A DNA stretch of 64,000 bases from the NCBI RefSeq assembly GCF_004803915.1, contig NZ_CP039396.1:1426001-1490000 (forward strand), read 5' to 3'. The position numbers were made by a program, and so were the translations under genes. The notes beneath the pieces are model-generated. The model was not told where the DNA came from and did no database searches. It worked only from the letters and a program-made list of their open reading frames with translations. Origin of the DNA: Duncaniella dubosii (GTDB lineage: Bacteria > Bacteroidota > Bacteroidia > Bacteroidales > Muribaculaceae). Shown here one piece after another: positions 1-9,641 of the stretch. The stretch's first letter is position 1. The number at the start of each line of letters is the position of its first letter.

Positions 1-360
1 ATAGACAATCTCAAATCACAGATGCGCAAAGGCATGCTTGAGTTCTGCGTTCTTCTTCTCCTTAAGCGCGGCGATGCCTATGCTTCCGAGATGATAGCAC
101 GGCTTAAGGACGCTCATCTCATCGTGATGGAAGGGACTCTCTATCCTCTCCTCACCCGCCTTAAGAATGACGGACTGCTTTCCTACCGCTGGGAAGAGTC
201 GATGCAGGGACCGCCACGGAAATATTATTCCATCACTACGCTCGGACTTGATTTCCTCGGCCAGCTCCAGTCTTCGTGGGACGACATATCACGCTCTGTC
301 AATCTTCTTCTCTCCGACCAGACAACTATCTCTAACACCTCAAACATCACAGAAGAATGA
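1..360 (+). CDS. PadR family transcriptional regulator (5' end outside window)
   Basis: Winged-helix repressor of the PadR family, which usually controls a neighbouring membrane or stress gene. The frame is open back to base 1 and reads DNLKSQ just before the first internal Met at 22. That matches the usual PadR opening, so the true start probably lies upstream of the window. The visible part has the wHTH (MRKGMLEFCVLLLL, then KDAHLIVMEGTLYPLLTRL) and the typical wing ending in GPPRKYYSITTLG. About 119 residues are visible, a normal size for a short PadR. Its stop overlaps the pspC start by 4 bases (ATGA), so the two are translationally coupled. This is the standard PadR-PspC pairing in Bacteroidales, and I infer autoregulation of the pair. 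Confidence 0.9.
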   Translation: MDNLKSQMRKGMLEFCVLLLLKRGDAYASEMIARLKDAHLIVMEGTLYPLLTRLKNDGLLSYRWEESMQGPPRKYYSITTLGLDFLGQLQSSWDDISRSVNLLLSDQTTISNTSNITEE

Positions 361-1586
361 AAAAGACATTTCCCGTCAACATCAATGGTAATATATTTTA
401 TATAGACGAAGATGCTTATAAGCTGCTTCTTGATTACCTCTCTCAACTCCGCACGACTTTTACCGGCGCAGAGGGTGAGGAAATAGTCAACGATATCGAG
501 TCGAGAATCTCCGAACATTTCGACGAACGCATCCGCCTTGGAGCAAACGTCATTGTGCTTGAAGATGTCAACCGTGTCATCGAGACTATGGGGCGTCCGG
601 AAGAACTGTCGGATGAATCACGCCCCGAAACCGACAGCCAAGAGGAGACGACTGATAGCTGCGGCTCGCAGAACGTCCCTCCTTTCAACGGCACTCAGGC
701 GTGTCCGCCCCCTCCGATCCACAAACGCCTTTTCCGTGACATACGCCATCGGGTGTTCGGAGGCGTAATTGCCGGACTTTCGCAGTATTTTGACTGGGAC
801 GTGACCGTAATGCGAATACTGTTCGTAGTTCTTACGCTCTGCACCTACTTCTGGCCTTGCGTGATTATCTATCTCGTGGCATGGATGGTTATCCCCGTCG
901 CACGCACTCCGCGTGAGATTCTTGAAATGCAGGGACAGCCGGTGACTCTCGACAATATCGGACAGACGGTCATCAACAATTCAGTTCCTCCTGCCGCTCC
1001 GGTTCCTGACACGGACACATCATCATTCGCCTATTTCGTCAACACGTTCTTTTCCATAGCCGCTAAATTCATCCTTGGTTTCTTCGGACTGATAGCGGCA
1101 GTGACAGCTATCGTGTTCTGCTGTCTGATTCTTGTGGCAATCTGTGGAATCATAATTTACTGGACGAGCGGGGCGACCACCATACTTGATGGCCTTGACA
1201 TCTTGGAAACCGCAGCTCCGTATATTTCTTCATGGGGAGGAATCGCAATATTCTGTGCAATCCTTCTGCCGGCTCTTGCCGTCACATGGGTAGCGTCGTG
1301 TGTGCTGTTCAAAGCAAAGACACCTTCCAAAGCCGGAATCATAACCGCTGTGATTCTCGAAATCATAATCATAGCCATAGCAGCCGTACTCATGGGGCTT
1401 GCCGACCATTATGAGGATCAGGCATTCTGCTTATTCTATTCAATGGCTCAACCAATCTCATTCTCCCTCACCTCATCAATCGACTCTTTGTCACAGGTGG
1501 CTGAAACTGCCGCATCCATCCCTTCGCTCACCCGAAATGCCGTAATCCCCTCGGCCATACTTGTCGCACCGGCTATAACCGCGTAG
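357..1586 (+). CDS. PspC domain envelope-stress membrane protein
   Basis: Inner-membrane protein of 409 residues. Residues 1-75 form a soluble N-terminal region with FTGAEGEEIVNDIESRISEHF, common in Bacteroidetes PspC proteins. A PspC domain follows at about 122-182, with RVFGGVIAGLSQYFDWD and then a hydrophobic hairpin ending in YLVAWMVIPVAR. Three or four further transmembrane segments lie at about 230-265, 290-320 and 330-350. PspC belongs to the phage-shock response to membrane damage in Proteobacteria; in Bacteroidetes the exact role is unproved. The gene follows padR with a 4-base overlap, so PadR probably represses it. The C-terminal 50 residues are low in recognisable features. Confidence 0.87.
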   Translation: MKKTFPVNINGNIFYIDEDAYKLLLDYLSQLRTTFTGAEGEEIVNDIESRISEHFDERIRLGANVIVLEDVNRVIETMGRPEELSDESRPETDSQEETTDSCGSQNVPPFNGTQACPPPPIHKRLFRDIRHRVFGGVIAGLSQYFDWDVTVMRILFVVLTLCTYFWPCVIIYLVAWMVIPVARTPREILEMQGQPVTLDNIGQTVINNSVPPAAPVPDTDTSSFAYFVNTFFSIAAKFILGFFGLIAAVTAIVFCCLILVAICGIIIYWTSGATTILDGLDILETAAPYISSWGGIAIFCAILLPALAVTWVASCVLFKAKTPSKAGIITAVILEIIIIAIAAVLMGLADHYEDQAFCLFYSMAQPISFSLTSSIDSLSQVAETAASIPSLTRNAVIPSAILVAPAITA

Positions 1587-1640
1587 GCTGTATGAAGTGG
1601 GTGAAATAAGACTCAAAATAGCATTGAAGGCTGTAACTTC

Positions 1641-1671
1641 TTGTCGTAAAGACTAATTTTATATAAATTTG
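1641..1671 (+). promoter_or_regulatory. Bacteroidetes-type promoter for the TPR/AraC gene
   Basis: TTG at 1641-1643, a 20-nt spacer, then TAAATTTG at 1664-1671, an exact TAnnTTTG -7 box. A start near 1676-1678 would leave a leader of about 45 nt before the ATG at 1721. The -7 box lies inside the left arm of the hairpin at 1665-1710. Confidence 0.6.
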
Positions 1672-1714
1672 CAAGCGGACAGCAGAAACCATAAGTCCGC
1701 TTGCAAATTTTTTT
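1665..1714 (+). terminator. Intrinsic terminator after padR-pspC
   Basis: A perfect 16-bp inverted repeat (arms 1665-1680 and 1695-1710, 14-nt loop) is followed by a T-run to 1714. It lies 78 bases after the pspC stop and ends only 6 bases before the next start codon. RNA starting at the overlapping promoter would lack most of the left arm, so only read-through RNA from pspC should form the full hairpin. Confidence 0.75.
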
Positions 1715-1720
1715 ATCCAA

Positions 1721-3526
1721 ATGGCCCGACGACACACAATATATAATATATGGCTATTCGTCATATTCCTGACCTTTCTTACGGCAGCCTGCAGTACTGA
1801 CGGAACGAAGATTGCCGAAGATGTCATTCCGATGTCCGATATAGACCACCTTCGGGTTGCGGGAATGACCGCACTCAACAGGGCGGATTTTGACAGTGCG
1901 ATAATATGTGGCCACCGTCTGCTGGAGATTGCTGATAAAAGCAGTGGGCGTGCGGCTCAGAATGCCGACATCTATGGAAACATTATTCTCGGACAGGGTT
2001 TCCTGTTCAACGACAGTGTAGGTCACAGTTACCGCCATCTTCACGAAGCGGAACTTCTGTGTCTGAAACATGGCAATGATTCCGCACTTGCTTCCGTCTA
2101 CAACGGTCTCGGCCTGTATGCCTCTAACATTGAAAAAGACTTTCCCGGAGCGTTGCGTCACTTTTTCAACGGACTCGATGCCGCCAAACGTTCGGCAAAT
2201 CAACGCTTACATTCATTGCTCCTTGTAAACATAGCCTCGATCTATGCTCTGAACGATGACCCGGCCGGACTGAGATATGCGCTTGAATGTTACAGGCACG
2301 GCAAGCGTAACAAGGATAATTTTCTATGCTACACAGGTGCGATGACTGCGGCCTATTCCTATGCACTGCGCAAAACGGATACGTCGAAGGCTCTTGACTA
2401 TATCCGGGAGGCTGAAATCATTCTCCATTCTGATTCTATACGCGACGGGTCGTCACTTTATTATATATACGGACTTCTGCTGCGCCAGCAGGAGCGTGAT
2501 TCGGAAGCGGCCGAGTGTTTTCGTCAGTCGATTGATTTGCTCAAGGCCAATCACAATGAGGGCGATATCAGAAGTTTCATCGAGTATTCCGACATATTGT
2601 TTAAAAGAAACAGGCATACGGAGGCTGTCGCAGTCCTTGATTCCGCATTGATGATTACTGACAGCGGCCATTCCGGGATATTTCGTCAGGATGTCCTTAA
2701 GGCGCTTGCCGTCACCCACCGTCTGCTTGGAAACGATGTATTGTCACGGAAATATTTCAGCATAGCTGAAAATGAGAATAATGTCGAAGATAAAGCCGGC
2801 AAAGAACTCATCATCGAACATATCAAGAGCAAATATGACCTTGAACGTGCCGATAACGAGGTCAACCGTCAGCGTGTCGAGCTTCTTGAAAAGGAGCGTA
2901 TCGTAAATTTTCTGATTGCAGCCGTAGCCGTAGCTCTCATATTGTCGGTAAGTTTTATTTATCTTTACCGGCGGAAAAGCCGTCTGTACTCTACAATTGT
3001 CAGACAGATGACGGAGACCGCGCGAGAGGAAACCAGACTGCGCGCCACCATCAGGCAGCTGGAAGATTCGATGTCATCGGCATCTGGCGATAAACCGGCA
3101 AAAGATAGTCAGCCTGATGCTCCTTCATTGAAGAAGTCGCCTATTCCTGACCATCTTGTAGCGGCTTTCGAAAGTCTTATGCTTGATCCTGCGGTTTATA
3201 CCGACAATCTGATTTCAAAAGACAAAATCGCACAGATGCTGAAGACCAACCGCACATACGTGTCGCGTATTGTCAACGAGGTCTATGGGATGACTTTTCC
3301 ACAGTTCATCAACAGTCTTCGTGCCAAGGAGGCCATACGCCGACTTTCAGACGCAGAATGCGACACACCTCTGAAAGCCCTGTCATCGGAACTCGGTTAT
3401 AATTCAATGACTACTTTCTACACTAAGTTCAGCGAGGCCACCGGCATGACTCCCGCTGCCTTCCGTGAAAAATCCCGCTCGATAGCTGCCGGTCAGACTC
3501 CCGGTGGGGACAATGACAAATCATAA
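1721..3526 (+). CDS. Membrane-anchored TPR sensor with AraC-type DNA-binding domain
   Basis: A 601-residue one-piece regulator. An N-terminal signal region ends in a lipobox-like LTAAC (Cys24). A long TPR-like helical region follows (about 45-370, with repeats such as YNGLGLYAS and LALEC-like turns), then a coiled coil (VNRQRVELLEKE), one transmembrane helix at about 395-415 ending in YRRK, and a second coiled linker. A C-terminal AraC-type HTH sits at about 495-590 (ISKDKIAQMLKTNRTYVSRI, then LGYNSMTTFYTKFSEATGM). The likely topology is periplasmic TPR and cytoplasmic HTH. The gene sits directly upstream of, and codirectional with, susC-susD, so I infer that it controls that locus. It has no kinase or receiver domain, so it is not a hybrid two-component system. 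The signal it senses is unknown. Confidence 0.85.
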   Translation: MARRHTIYNIWLFVIFLTFLTAACSTDGTKIAEDVIPMSDIDHLRVAGMTALNRADFDSAIICGHRLLEIADKSSGRAAQNADIYGNIILGQGFLFNDSVGHSYRHLHEAELLCLKHGNDSALASVYNGLGLYASNIEKDFPGALRHFFNGLDAAKRSANQRLHSLLLVNIASIYALNDDPAGLRYALECYRHGKRNKDNFLCYTGAMTAAYSYALRKTDTSKALDYIREAEIILHSDSIRDGSSLYYIYGLLLRQQERDSEAAECFRQSIDLLKANHNEGDIRSFIEYSDILFKRNRHTEAVAVLDSALMITDSGHSGIFRQDVLKALAVTHRLLGNDVLSRKYFSIAENENNVEDKAGKELIIEHIKSKYDLERADNEVNRQRVELLEKERIVNFLIAAVAVALILSVSFIYLYRRKSRLYSTIVRQMTETAREETRLRATIRQLEDSMSSASGDKPAKDSQPDAPSLKKSPIPDHLVAAFESLMLDPAVYTDNLISKDKIAQMLKTNRTYVSRIVNEVYGMTFPQFINSLRAKEAIRRLSDAECDTPLKALSSELGYNSMTTFYTKFSEATGMTPAAFREKSRSIAAGQTPGGDNDKS

Positions 3527-3625
3527 CCGTTTATTGGTATAAACTTTCAGTTTGCTATAATTCATCGGGGTTTGGCTTATAAATAATTTCATAAACGGCA
3601 AAATTTCCGACATTGTAATAGCAAA

Positions 3626-3659
3626 TTTGCCTTTGTTTCATTATTTTATGGTTAATTTG
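3626..3659 (+). promoter_or_regulatory. Possible promoter of the first susCD operon
   Basis: TTTG at 3626-3629, 22 nt, then TTAATTTG at 3652-3659 (one mismatch to TAnnTTTG). This would give a leader of about 30 nt before the SusC start at 3694. The palindrome GCAAATTTGC at 3621-3630 overlaps the upstream element and could be an operator half-site. The evidence is weak. Confidence 0.35.
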
Positions 3660-3693
3660 CAAATGAAAGTTTAACCAATTCATTGTCCATTTC

Positions 3694-6600
3694 ATGAAAA
3701 CCTTAACCGACTTTATCAACCGAGGTCTCATGGCGGTCATCACTCTTGTCATCACCTTCAGTGCCGGAGCGCGTACAATATCCGGCATAGTTGTCGATGA
3801 GAACGACGAACCGCTTGCCGGTGCGACCGTCAGAGAAATTCCCCTGAGTTCCGATAATTCCGTGGCAATGGTCATAACGGATCTTAACGGGCATTTTTCC
3901 CTGACCGTACCACAGACCGCCACTGAAATTGAAGCCTATTTTCTCGGCTATCTGACCAAGAAAGTCAAACTGACTTCCGCGGATTCCTACAAGATAGCGC
4001 TCCAGCCAAACGACGAAATGCTGGATGAGGTGGTGGTCACCGGCTATCAGACACTGTCAAAAGAACGCACCACCGGCTCTTTTGCGAAAATTGACCGAAA
4101 GCAGCTTGAAAACCAGCGGATCACGTCAGTGAGCGATATGCTTGAGGGACATATTGCCGGTTATACCGACGGTAAGATACGCGGAACGACCTCTATGCAG
4201 GGAATCACGACTCCACTCTATGTGGTTGACGGTTTCCCTGTCGAGCGTACTGAAGTCACCTATGCAGGCGGAGGTTTCAGCGAATCAGTGCCGGATATAA
4301 ATATCGACGATATTGAAAGCATAACAGTCCTTAAGGATGCGGCTGCCACTTCGATTTATGGAGCGAGAGCCGCCAACGGTGTTATCGTCATCACAACCCG
4401 CAAAGCTCAGAAAGGGAAGGTCAATGTGATGGCGTCGGCAACCTTTTCGGTAACACCCTATAAACGTTACAACACATATACGCCTGATGCTGCCGAGGTG
4501 ATTGCGGAAGCCCGCGACTGGATGTCGCAGAATCCTAACTTCAGCGGTGAAGGAGCAGTGGATTATGCGGAGAATATGTTGCGCAACAGCAGTAATCTTT
4601 CTCCCCATGTCAAGGCGATCTATCAGCGCTATGCCGGAATGATAAGTGAACAGCAGTTGAATTCAATGCTCGACAACTGGGCCTCGCAGGGATACCGTTA
4701 CTATGATGAAGTCGATGACATCGAACGCCGCGATGCGACTACACAGCGCTACAGCCTTTCGATCTCGTCATCGGGGGAGCGCAACAGTTTCGTCGGGACG
4801 GTATCCTACAACCGTGACAACTACAACGCCATACATTCATACAGGGATGCGCTTGATATATCTCTGCGCAACACGATCGACATGACCCGCTGGCTATCTG
4901 TAGACCTCGGGGCTTATGTCAACTATTCCGGTTCGCAGACGCAGACATATTTCCTGTCGTCGCCCGGTTTCACTGTAGCTCCATATATGAGTTTCTATAA
5001 CGAAGACGGTTCCACGATTGTCAGCCGTCAGGAGGACAGGCTTACTCAGTCGCGCTTAAATGCCATCAACAAATATGGTCTTTACAATGAGGATATTGAC
5101 CCTATGGATGAACTCGGACGCTCAAATTCGACTACAAGCGACCTGCTGACACGTGTCTATGCTCGCCTGAATTTCAAGATAACCGACTGGCTGCGCTTCA
5201 CGACTCAGTTCCAGTATGAGTTCGGTAATTTCCAGCGCAAGCAGATTTCGGAGCAAGAAACCTATGCGGTGCGCAGTAAAATCAACAACTTCGCCTCGTC
5301 GCCTGACGGTGTGAATGCCAAGTTCAATCTTCCCTACGGTGACATATATTCAAATGGCACCAATGACCAGCGCACGTATAATTTCAGAAATCAGCTTGAT
5401 TTCAACAAGACTTTTGCCGGGGTGCATGACATAACGGCAATCGCCGGTATGGAAATGCGTCACAACAAGACCCGTTTCGAGAGCAATACTCTCTATGGCT
5501 ATGACGATGATCTTAATCAATGGACAGTTGTCGACCAGTCGGCTATCCAGTCATTTTCCAATGCCATTTTCAGCCGTCCATGGATTGCCGCGACTGACTT
5601 TGCCTCAATCAATGAACTGACCAACCGTTTCATTTCATTCTATGGCAATGCCGCTTATGCGTTTGACAACAGATATATGATAAACGGCTCTATCCGAACC
5701 GACCGCACGAATCTTTATGGTACGAGCAGCAAGTATCAGGGTAAACCTATCTGGTCGACGGGTGTGGCGTGGAGAATAGATCAGGAGGAATTTTTTAATG
5801 CCGGATGGGTCAATATGCTAAAATTGCGTGCGTCATACGGCATCGGCGGCAACATAGCCAAGAACCGCTGGCCATATACAGTAGCTTATTATTCGACCAA
5901 TACTCATCCGGGAGTAGGCGGTATGCAAGGTTCGATAAGTTCACGTCCTAACCCGAAACTGCGCTGGGAGAAAACCACCACAACCAATGTCGGTGTTGAT
6001 TTCGCGCTTTTCACCAACCGTCTCAACGGTTCTGTCGAATACTATAATAAGAAGGGCACAGACCTCCTTGCTTCCTCCAACGGTATCTCGGTTGAAGGAC
6101 AGGGTTTCTCAACCAATGTCATCAACAATGGCGAGATGACCAACCGTGGTTTTGAATTGAATGTCAACGGCGTTATTATCCAGAACCGTGACTGGTCTTG
6201 GAGTGCGCAGGGGGTGATAGGCTATAATCATTCCAAGGTAGACTATGTGAATGTCGAAGCTCCTGTCTATTTTCTGCAGCTTGATCAGCCGGAGGCATTT
6301 CCGCGTGTCGGAGTCCCGTTTACCGCTCTTTATGGATATAAGTGGGCCGGTCTGAGTGCTGACGGTCTGCCTCAGGTATACGATGCCGAAGGAAATGTTT
6401 GCAGCAGCAATACCCCGACAAATCTTGATGACATCATATATCTTGGAAGCTATACCCCGACCTATAGCGGTTCGCTTTCAACCAACCTCCGCTGGCGTGA
6501 ACTTACGCTCTCCGCATTGTTCCTGTTTGAAGGCGGACATAAGCTGCGTTGTGCCGATTTCACTTACAATGACCGCTGGAAGAATCCGGGCGATGAGGCC

Positions 6601-6894
6601 GTCACTGATGTCCCGCGCTATGTGGCCGGTGAAAATCCGTCGCTTTATTGCAATATGGACCTCTACAACCGGTCGTCTGCCGTTATCCGTGATGCGTCCA
6701 ACATCCGTTTCCGCAATATCTCTCTTACATATAATGTTCCCGGCCTGTGGTGCTCAAAATTTTATGCCAAGGATGCCCGTCTGATGTTAGGAGTGGAAAA
6801 CATTGCCGTTTTTGCAAAGTCGAAAGCAGCAAAACATACTATCGGAGGCTATCAGAAACCAACCTATATGCTCTCACTTAATCTCGGTTTCTAA
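3694..6894 (+). CDS. SusC/RagA-family TonB-dependent outer-membrane transporter
   Basis: Outer-membrane beta-barrel importer of 1066 residues, full length for the family. A signal peptide (about 1-26, ending SAGA) is followed by a carboxypeptidase-like beta-sandwich domain (RTISGIVVDENDEPLAGATV), then the SusC signature LDEVVVTGYQ. The plug domain (about 125-235) contains TPLYVVDGFP and DIESITVLKDAAATSIYGAR. The barrel ends in an aromatic C-terminus (LSLNLGF), needed for BAM-dependent insertion. It pairs with the SusD lipoprotein 21 bases downstream to form a lidded import complex powered by TonB. The cargo cannot be told from the sequence: no glycoside hydrolase is nearby, so peptides or other oligomers are as likely as glycans. 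Confidence 0.95.
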   Translation: MKTLTDFINRGLMAVITLVITFSAGARTISGIVVDENDEPLAGATVREIPLSSDNSVAMVITDLNGHFSLTVPQTATEIEAYFLGYLTKKVKLTSADSYKIALQPNDEMLDEVVVTGYQTLSKERTTGSFAKIDRKQLENQRITSVSDMLEGHIAGYTDGKIRGTTSMQGITTPLYVVDGFPVERTEVTYAGGGFSESVPDINIDDIESITVLKDAAATSIYGARAANGVIVITTRKAQKGKVNVMASATFSVTPYKRYNTYTPDAAEVIAEARDWMSQNPNFSGEGAVDYAENMLRNSSNLSPHVKAIYQRYAGMISEQQLNSMLDNWASQGYRYYDEVDDIERRDATTQRYSLSISSSGERNSFVGTVSYNRDNYNAIHSYRDALDISLRNTIDMTRWLSVDLGAYVNYSGSQTQTYFLSSPGFTVAPYMSFYNEDGSTIVSRQEDRLTQSRLNAINKYGLYNEDIDPMDELGRSNSTTSDLLTRVYARLNFKITDWLRFTTQFQYEFGNFQRKQISEQETYAVRSKINNFASSPDGVNAKFNLPYGDIYSNGTNDQRTYNFRNQLDFNKTFAGVHDITAIAGMEMRHNKTRFESNTLYGYDDDLNQWTVVDQSAIQSFSNAIFSRPWIAATDFASINELTNRFISFYGNAAYAFDNRYMINGSIRTDRTNLYGTSSKYQGKPIWSTGVAWRIDQEEFFNAGWVNMLKLRASYGIGGNIAKNRWPYTVAYYSTNTHPGVGGMQGSISSRPNPKLRWEKTTTTNVGVDFALFTNRLNGSVEYYNKKGTDLLASSNGISVEGQGFSTNVINNGEMTNRGFELNVNGVIIQNRDWSWSAQGVIGYNHSKVDYVNVEAPVYFLQLDQPEAFPRVGVPFTALYGYKWAGLSADGLPQVYDAEGNVCSSNTPTNLDDIIYLGSYTPTYSGSLSTNLRWRELTLSALFLFEGGHKLRCADFTYNDRWKNPGDEAVTDVPRYVAGENPSLYCNMDLYNRSSAVIRDASNIRFRNISLTYNVPGLWCSKFYAKDARLMLGVENIAVFAKSKAAKHTIGGYQKPTYMLSLNLGF

Positions 6895-6915
6895 ACATTA
6901 CCAAAGAATTGAAAA

Positions 6916-8328
6916 ATGAAAAAATATATCTCGTTAGCCCTCATTGTGCTGACTGCCGTTATCACTGTCAGCTGCGACAATTATATCGATGTGATGCCTA
7001 AGGGCATGCGTATACCTAAAACTCTTGCCGAATATGAGGCGCTGTTGCGCTATGAGTATGCGGTGAACTATCTGCCGTCGCTTCAGGACCAGTATCTGCT
7101 CAACGACCGTTTTGTCGGAGCTAATAATTGCCGTAATGTCGATGACCTTCGTACGGCACACTACATGTGGAAAGATTCGCGCGACAGAACCGAACTCAAC
7201 GCCTCGGCTGAAGATGTGTTTGACAACGGCTATGGAATCATCGGCATAGCTAATACAATCATCGAGGAAGTGCCCGGTGCGACTGAGGCGACAGAGGCTC
7301 AGAAAGCAGAGGTCATGGCCTATGCATACGCCATCCGCGCATTTGTACTGTTTCAAGTGGTGAACTATTATGCCGATGCCTATACTCCTGAAAAAGCCGC
7401 CGCCACTCCAGGTATACCGTTGATTTATAGCGGCGGTCTCGGGTCTCCGTGGCATCAGGGATCTGTAAAGGAGGTCTATGATCAGATTCTTGCCGACTTC
7501 AACAAGGCTATTGAACTCGGAATCCCGGAGACGTCAATGACTGCCATCCATCCCAACCGTGCTGCCGTCGAAGGTGGGCTGGCACGTGTCTACCTTTCGA
7601 TGCGTGACTATGACAAGGCTCTGTCGCATGCAGAAGCAGCTCTTAAACTGCACGGAGAACTGTTTGACTGGCTTGAGTTCTATAACAGCTACAAGGAGCG
7701 TATTGAAAATCCGGAAGACTATACGGCTATCACATCGCCGATGGCGCACACATGTGTGGAAAATCTGTGGTTCTGTTCCGGTAACGGCAATCCGAACTAT
7801 CCTTGCCGCGACATGGACATTTCAATCGAGCGTGCAGCCAGATTTGAACAGGGCGATATGAAATTTCTCGTAAGATGGAAAAAATACCAGTCATCGACCG
7901 ACCTTTACTATCAGGGCATTCTGAGCGGTTATTACAATCTTGCAGGTATCGCTACGCCGGAAGTATATATGATTAAGGCTGAGTGTCAGGCTCGAAATGG
8001 TGCGGTAGACGATGCGATGCAGACTCTCGACATTCTCCGTAAGTCGCGCATACATCCCGATTTCTATCAGCCCTCGTCGGCTTCGACTACCGCTGAAGCT
8101 ATCGAGCTTATACGCCGTACTAAAGACAACGAGATGATGAACACCATGATTCCCTTCATCGACATGAAGCGCTATAATGCCGAAGGAACCTATGCGCGGA
8201 CTCTTACGAAAGAATTCGACGGACAGCGCTATGAACTCAAGCCGGATTCTCATCTTTGGACAATGGTTTTTCCGGCCAATGCGATAAATCGTCCGGGCAA
8301 TGGAGTCCTTACTCAAAACAGCAAGTAG
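6916..8328 (+). CDS. SusD/RagB-family nutrient-binding outer-membrane lipoprotein
   Basis: Surface lipoprotein of 470 residues, slightly shorter than most SusD proteins. The signal peptide ends in VSC (Cys20), followed by DNYIDVMPKG, the usual start of mature SusD. The helical core has TPR-like segments (EVMAYAYAIRAFVLFQVVNYY, AAVEGGLARVYLSMRDYDKAL) and the SusD C-terminal region (PEVYMIKAECQARNG and a DMKRYN-type motif). It caps the preceding SusC and binds the substrate. It begins 21 bases after susC and is followed 24 bases later by a thioredoxin-fold lipoprotein, so the three are very likely one operon. Confidence 0.94.
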   Translation: MKKYISLALIVLTAVITVSCDNYIDVMPKGMRIPKTLAEYEALLRYEYAVNYLPSLQDQYLLNDRFVGANNCRNVDDLRTAHYMWKDSRDRTELNASAEDVFDNGYGIIGIANTIIEEVPGATEATEAQKAEVMAYAYAIRAFVLFQVVNYYADAYTPEKAAATPGIPLIYSGGLGSPWHQGSVKEVYDQILADFNKAIELGIPETSMTAIHPNRAAVEGGLARVYLSMRDYDKALSHAEAALKLHGELFDWLEFYNSYKERIENPEDYTAITSPMAHTCVENLWFCSGNGNPNYPCRDMDISIERAARFEQGDMKFLVRWKKYQSSTDLYYQGILSGYYNLAGIATPEVYMIKAECQARNGAVDDAMQTLDILRKSRIHPDFYQPSSASTTAEAIELIRRTKDNEMMNTMIPFIDMKRYNAEGTYARTLTKEFDGQRYELKPDSHLWTMVFPANAINRPGNGVLTQNSK

Positions 8329-8352
8329 TTAACCTAAATACACATTATAATA

Positions 8353-9531
8353 ATGAAAAAAACGTTTATTGCCGCCGGGCTTGCGGTGTCATTGCTCACC
8401 ACGGCCTGCGGAAGCTCTGAAAAAACATCGTATACCATACACGGTGAGATTGCTGGTATACCCGACAGCTCGGTTGTACTTCTTTCTTCTTTGACCCATA
8501 CATCTCCCGACACGATTGCCGAGGCCGTGGTCACCGACGGTAAGTTTGAAATCACCGGTGTGGCAGAGGAGCCACGTGCGGTCACACTCTATATAAAGGA
8601 TAACTACGGAAGCAAGGTCTTCATGCTTGAGAATGCAGACATAAGTATAAACGGAGTAGTGAAATCCAATGAAGTTCCCGACGGTAAACTTCGTTTCGAT
8701 TTTGACGAGGTCTCTGTGTCAGGTTCTCCGATGACCGATACATATAATGAGAAAATGTCAGGCCGCCGTATGCTCGATTCGATGTTTATGGCTCATCAGG
8801 CCGCATATCGTCCCTTGATTGATAAATATTATGAAGCTCGTCAGAACGGGAACAGTTCTCTTGTCGACTCGATTAATGCGTCGGAAGAATACAATCGAAT
8901 GAGGATGGCCGAAAAAAATCTGTTTGCTGCCGCAGACTCGATTTTTGACGCATCGGTCATTGCAAACAAGGATGATTTCTGGGGGCCGCTTCTCATGATT
9001 TCTCAGACCAGCTATCTGTCAGCAGGCCAGCGCGAGCTTTATGAAAGCCTTAGCGACAGTGCGAAAAACAGTTACTACGGCCGTCTTGTATACGATGAAC
9101 TGTATCCCGTAGGCCGTCCGGGCGATAAGATGCCGGAATTTGATGCGGTCACTATTGACGGGACCAAGACCGGCCTTGCAGCTCTGTGTAAGGATAAAAA
9201 ATATGTCATTCTTGACTTCTGGGCATCATGGTGCGGACCATGCCGGCGTGAAATTCCCAATCTGAAGGAAATATATTCGGATTTCGCCGACAAGGGATTT
9301 GACATCATAAGTGTGTCAATCGATAAGGAAGAAAAGCCGTGGATAAATGCTGTCGAAAATGAAGGTCTGAAATGGGTCAACATCCGCGACATAGACCATA
9401 GCATAGCAGATAAGTATAAGGTTTCAGCAGTTCCTACGATGTATATAGTAGATTCCGAAGGCCGTCTGGTGGCAGAAAACCTGCGCGGAGAGGAACTTGC
9501 CGCAAAAATCAAGGAACTTTTCCAAAACTAA
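8353..9531 (+). CDS. TlpA-like thiol-disulfide oxidoreductase lipoprotein with DUF4369-type N-terminus
   Basis: A 392-residue lipoprotein. The signal ends in LLTTAC (Cys19). The N-terminal half (about 28-130) resembles the DUF4369 beta domain (YTIHGEIAGIPDSSVVLL), and a helical linker follows. The C-terminal thioredoxin fold (about 252-390) carries the active site WASWCGPC at about 290-297 and a cis-Pro segment (SAVPTMYIVD). The family reduces or shuffles disulfides in the periplasm. It is the last gene of a susC-susD operon, an arrangement seen repeatedly in Bacteroidales, where it may handle imported disulfide-containing peptides; that role is inference. A strong terminator follows at 9642. 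Confidence 0.9.
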   Translation: MKKTFIAAGLAVSLLTTACGSSEKTSYTIHGEIAGIPDSSVVLLSSLTHTSPDTIAEAVVTDGKFEITGVAEEPRAVTLYIKDNYGSKVFMLENADISINGVVKSNEVPDGKLRFDFDEVSVSGSPMTDTYNEKMSGRRMLDSMFMAHQAAYRPLIDKYYEARQNGNSSLVDSINASEEYNRMRMAEKNLFAAADSIFDASVIANKDDFWGPLLMISQTSYLSAGQRELYESLSDSAKNSYYGRLVYDELYPVGRPGDKMPEFDAVTIDGTKTGLAALCKDKKYVILDFWASWCGPCRREIPNLKEIYSDFADKGFDIISVSIDKEEKPWINAVENEGLKWVNIRDIDHSIADKYKVSAVPTMYIVDSEGRLVAENLRGEELAAKIKELFQN

Positions 9532-9641
9532 ATCACCGGGAATAGATATCCTTAGTACATGTAGTAGATGTGCATTTATCGTATTGCGCATACTCATGAG
9601 TGGATTCCTTAACGGTCATATATGACAACTTCTTTATGCAG

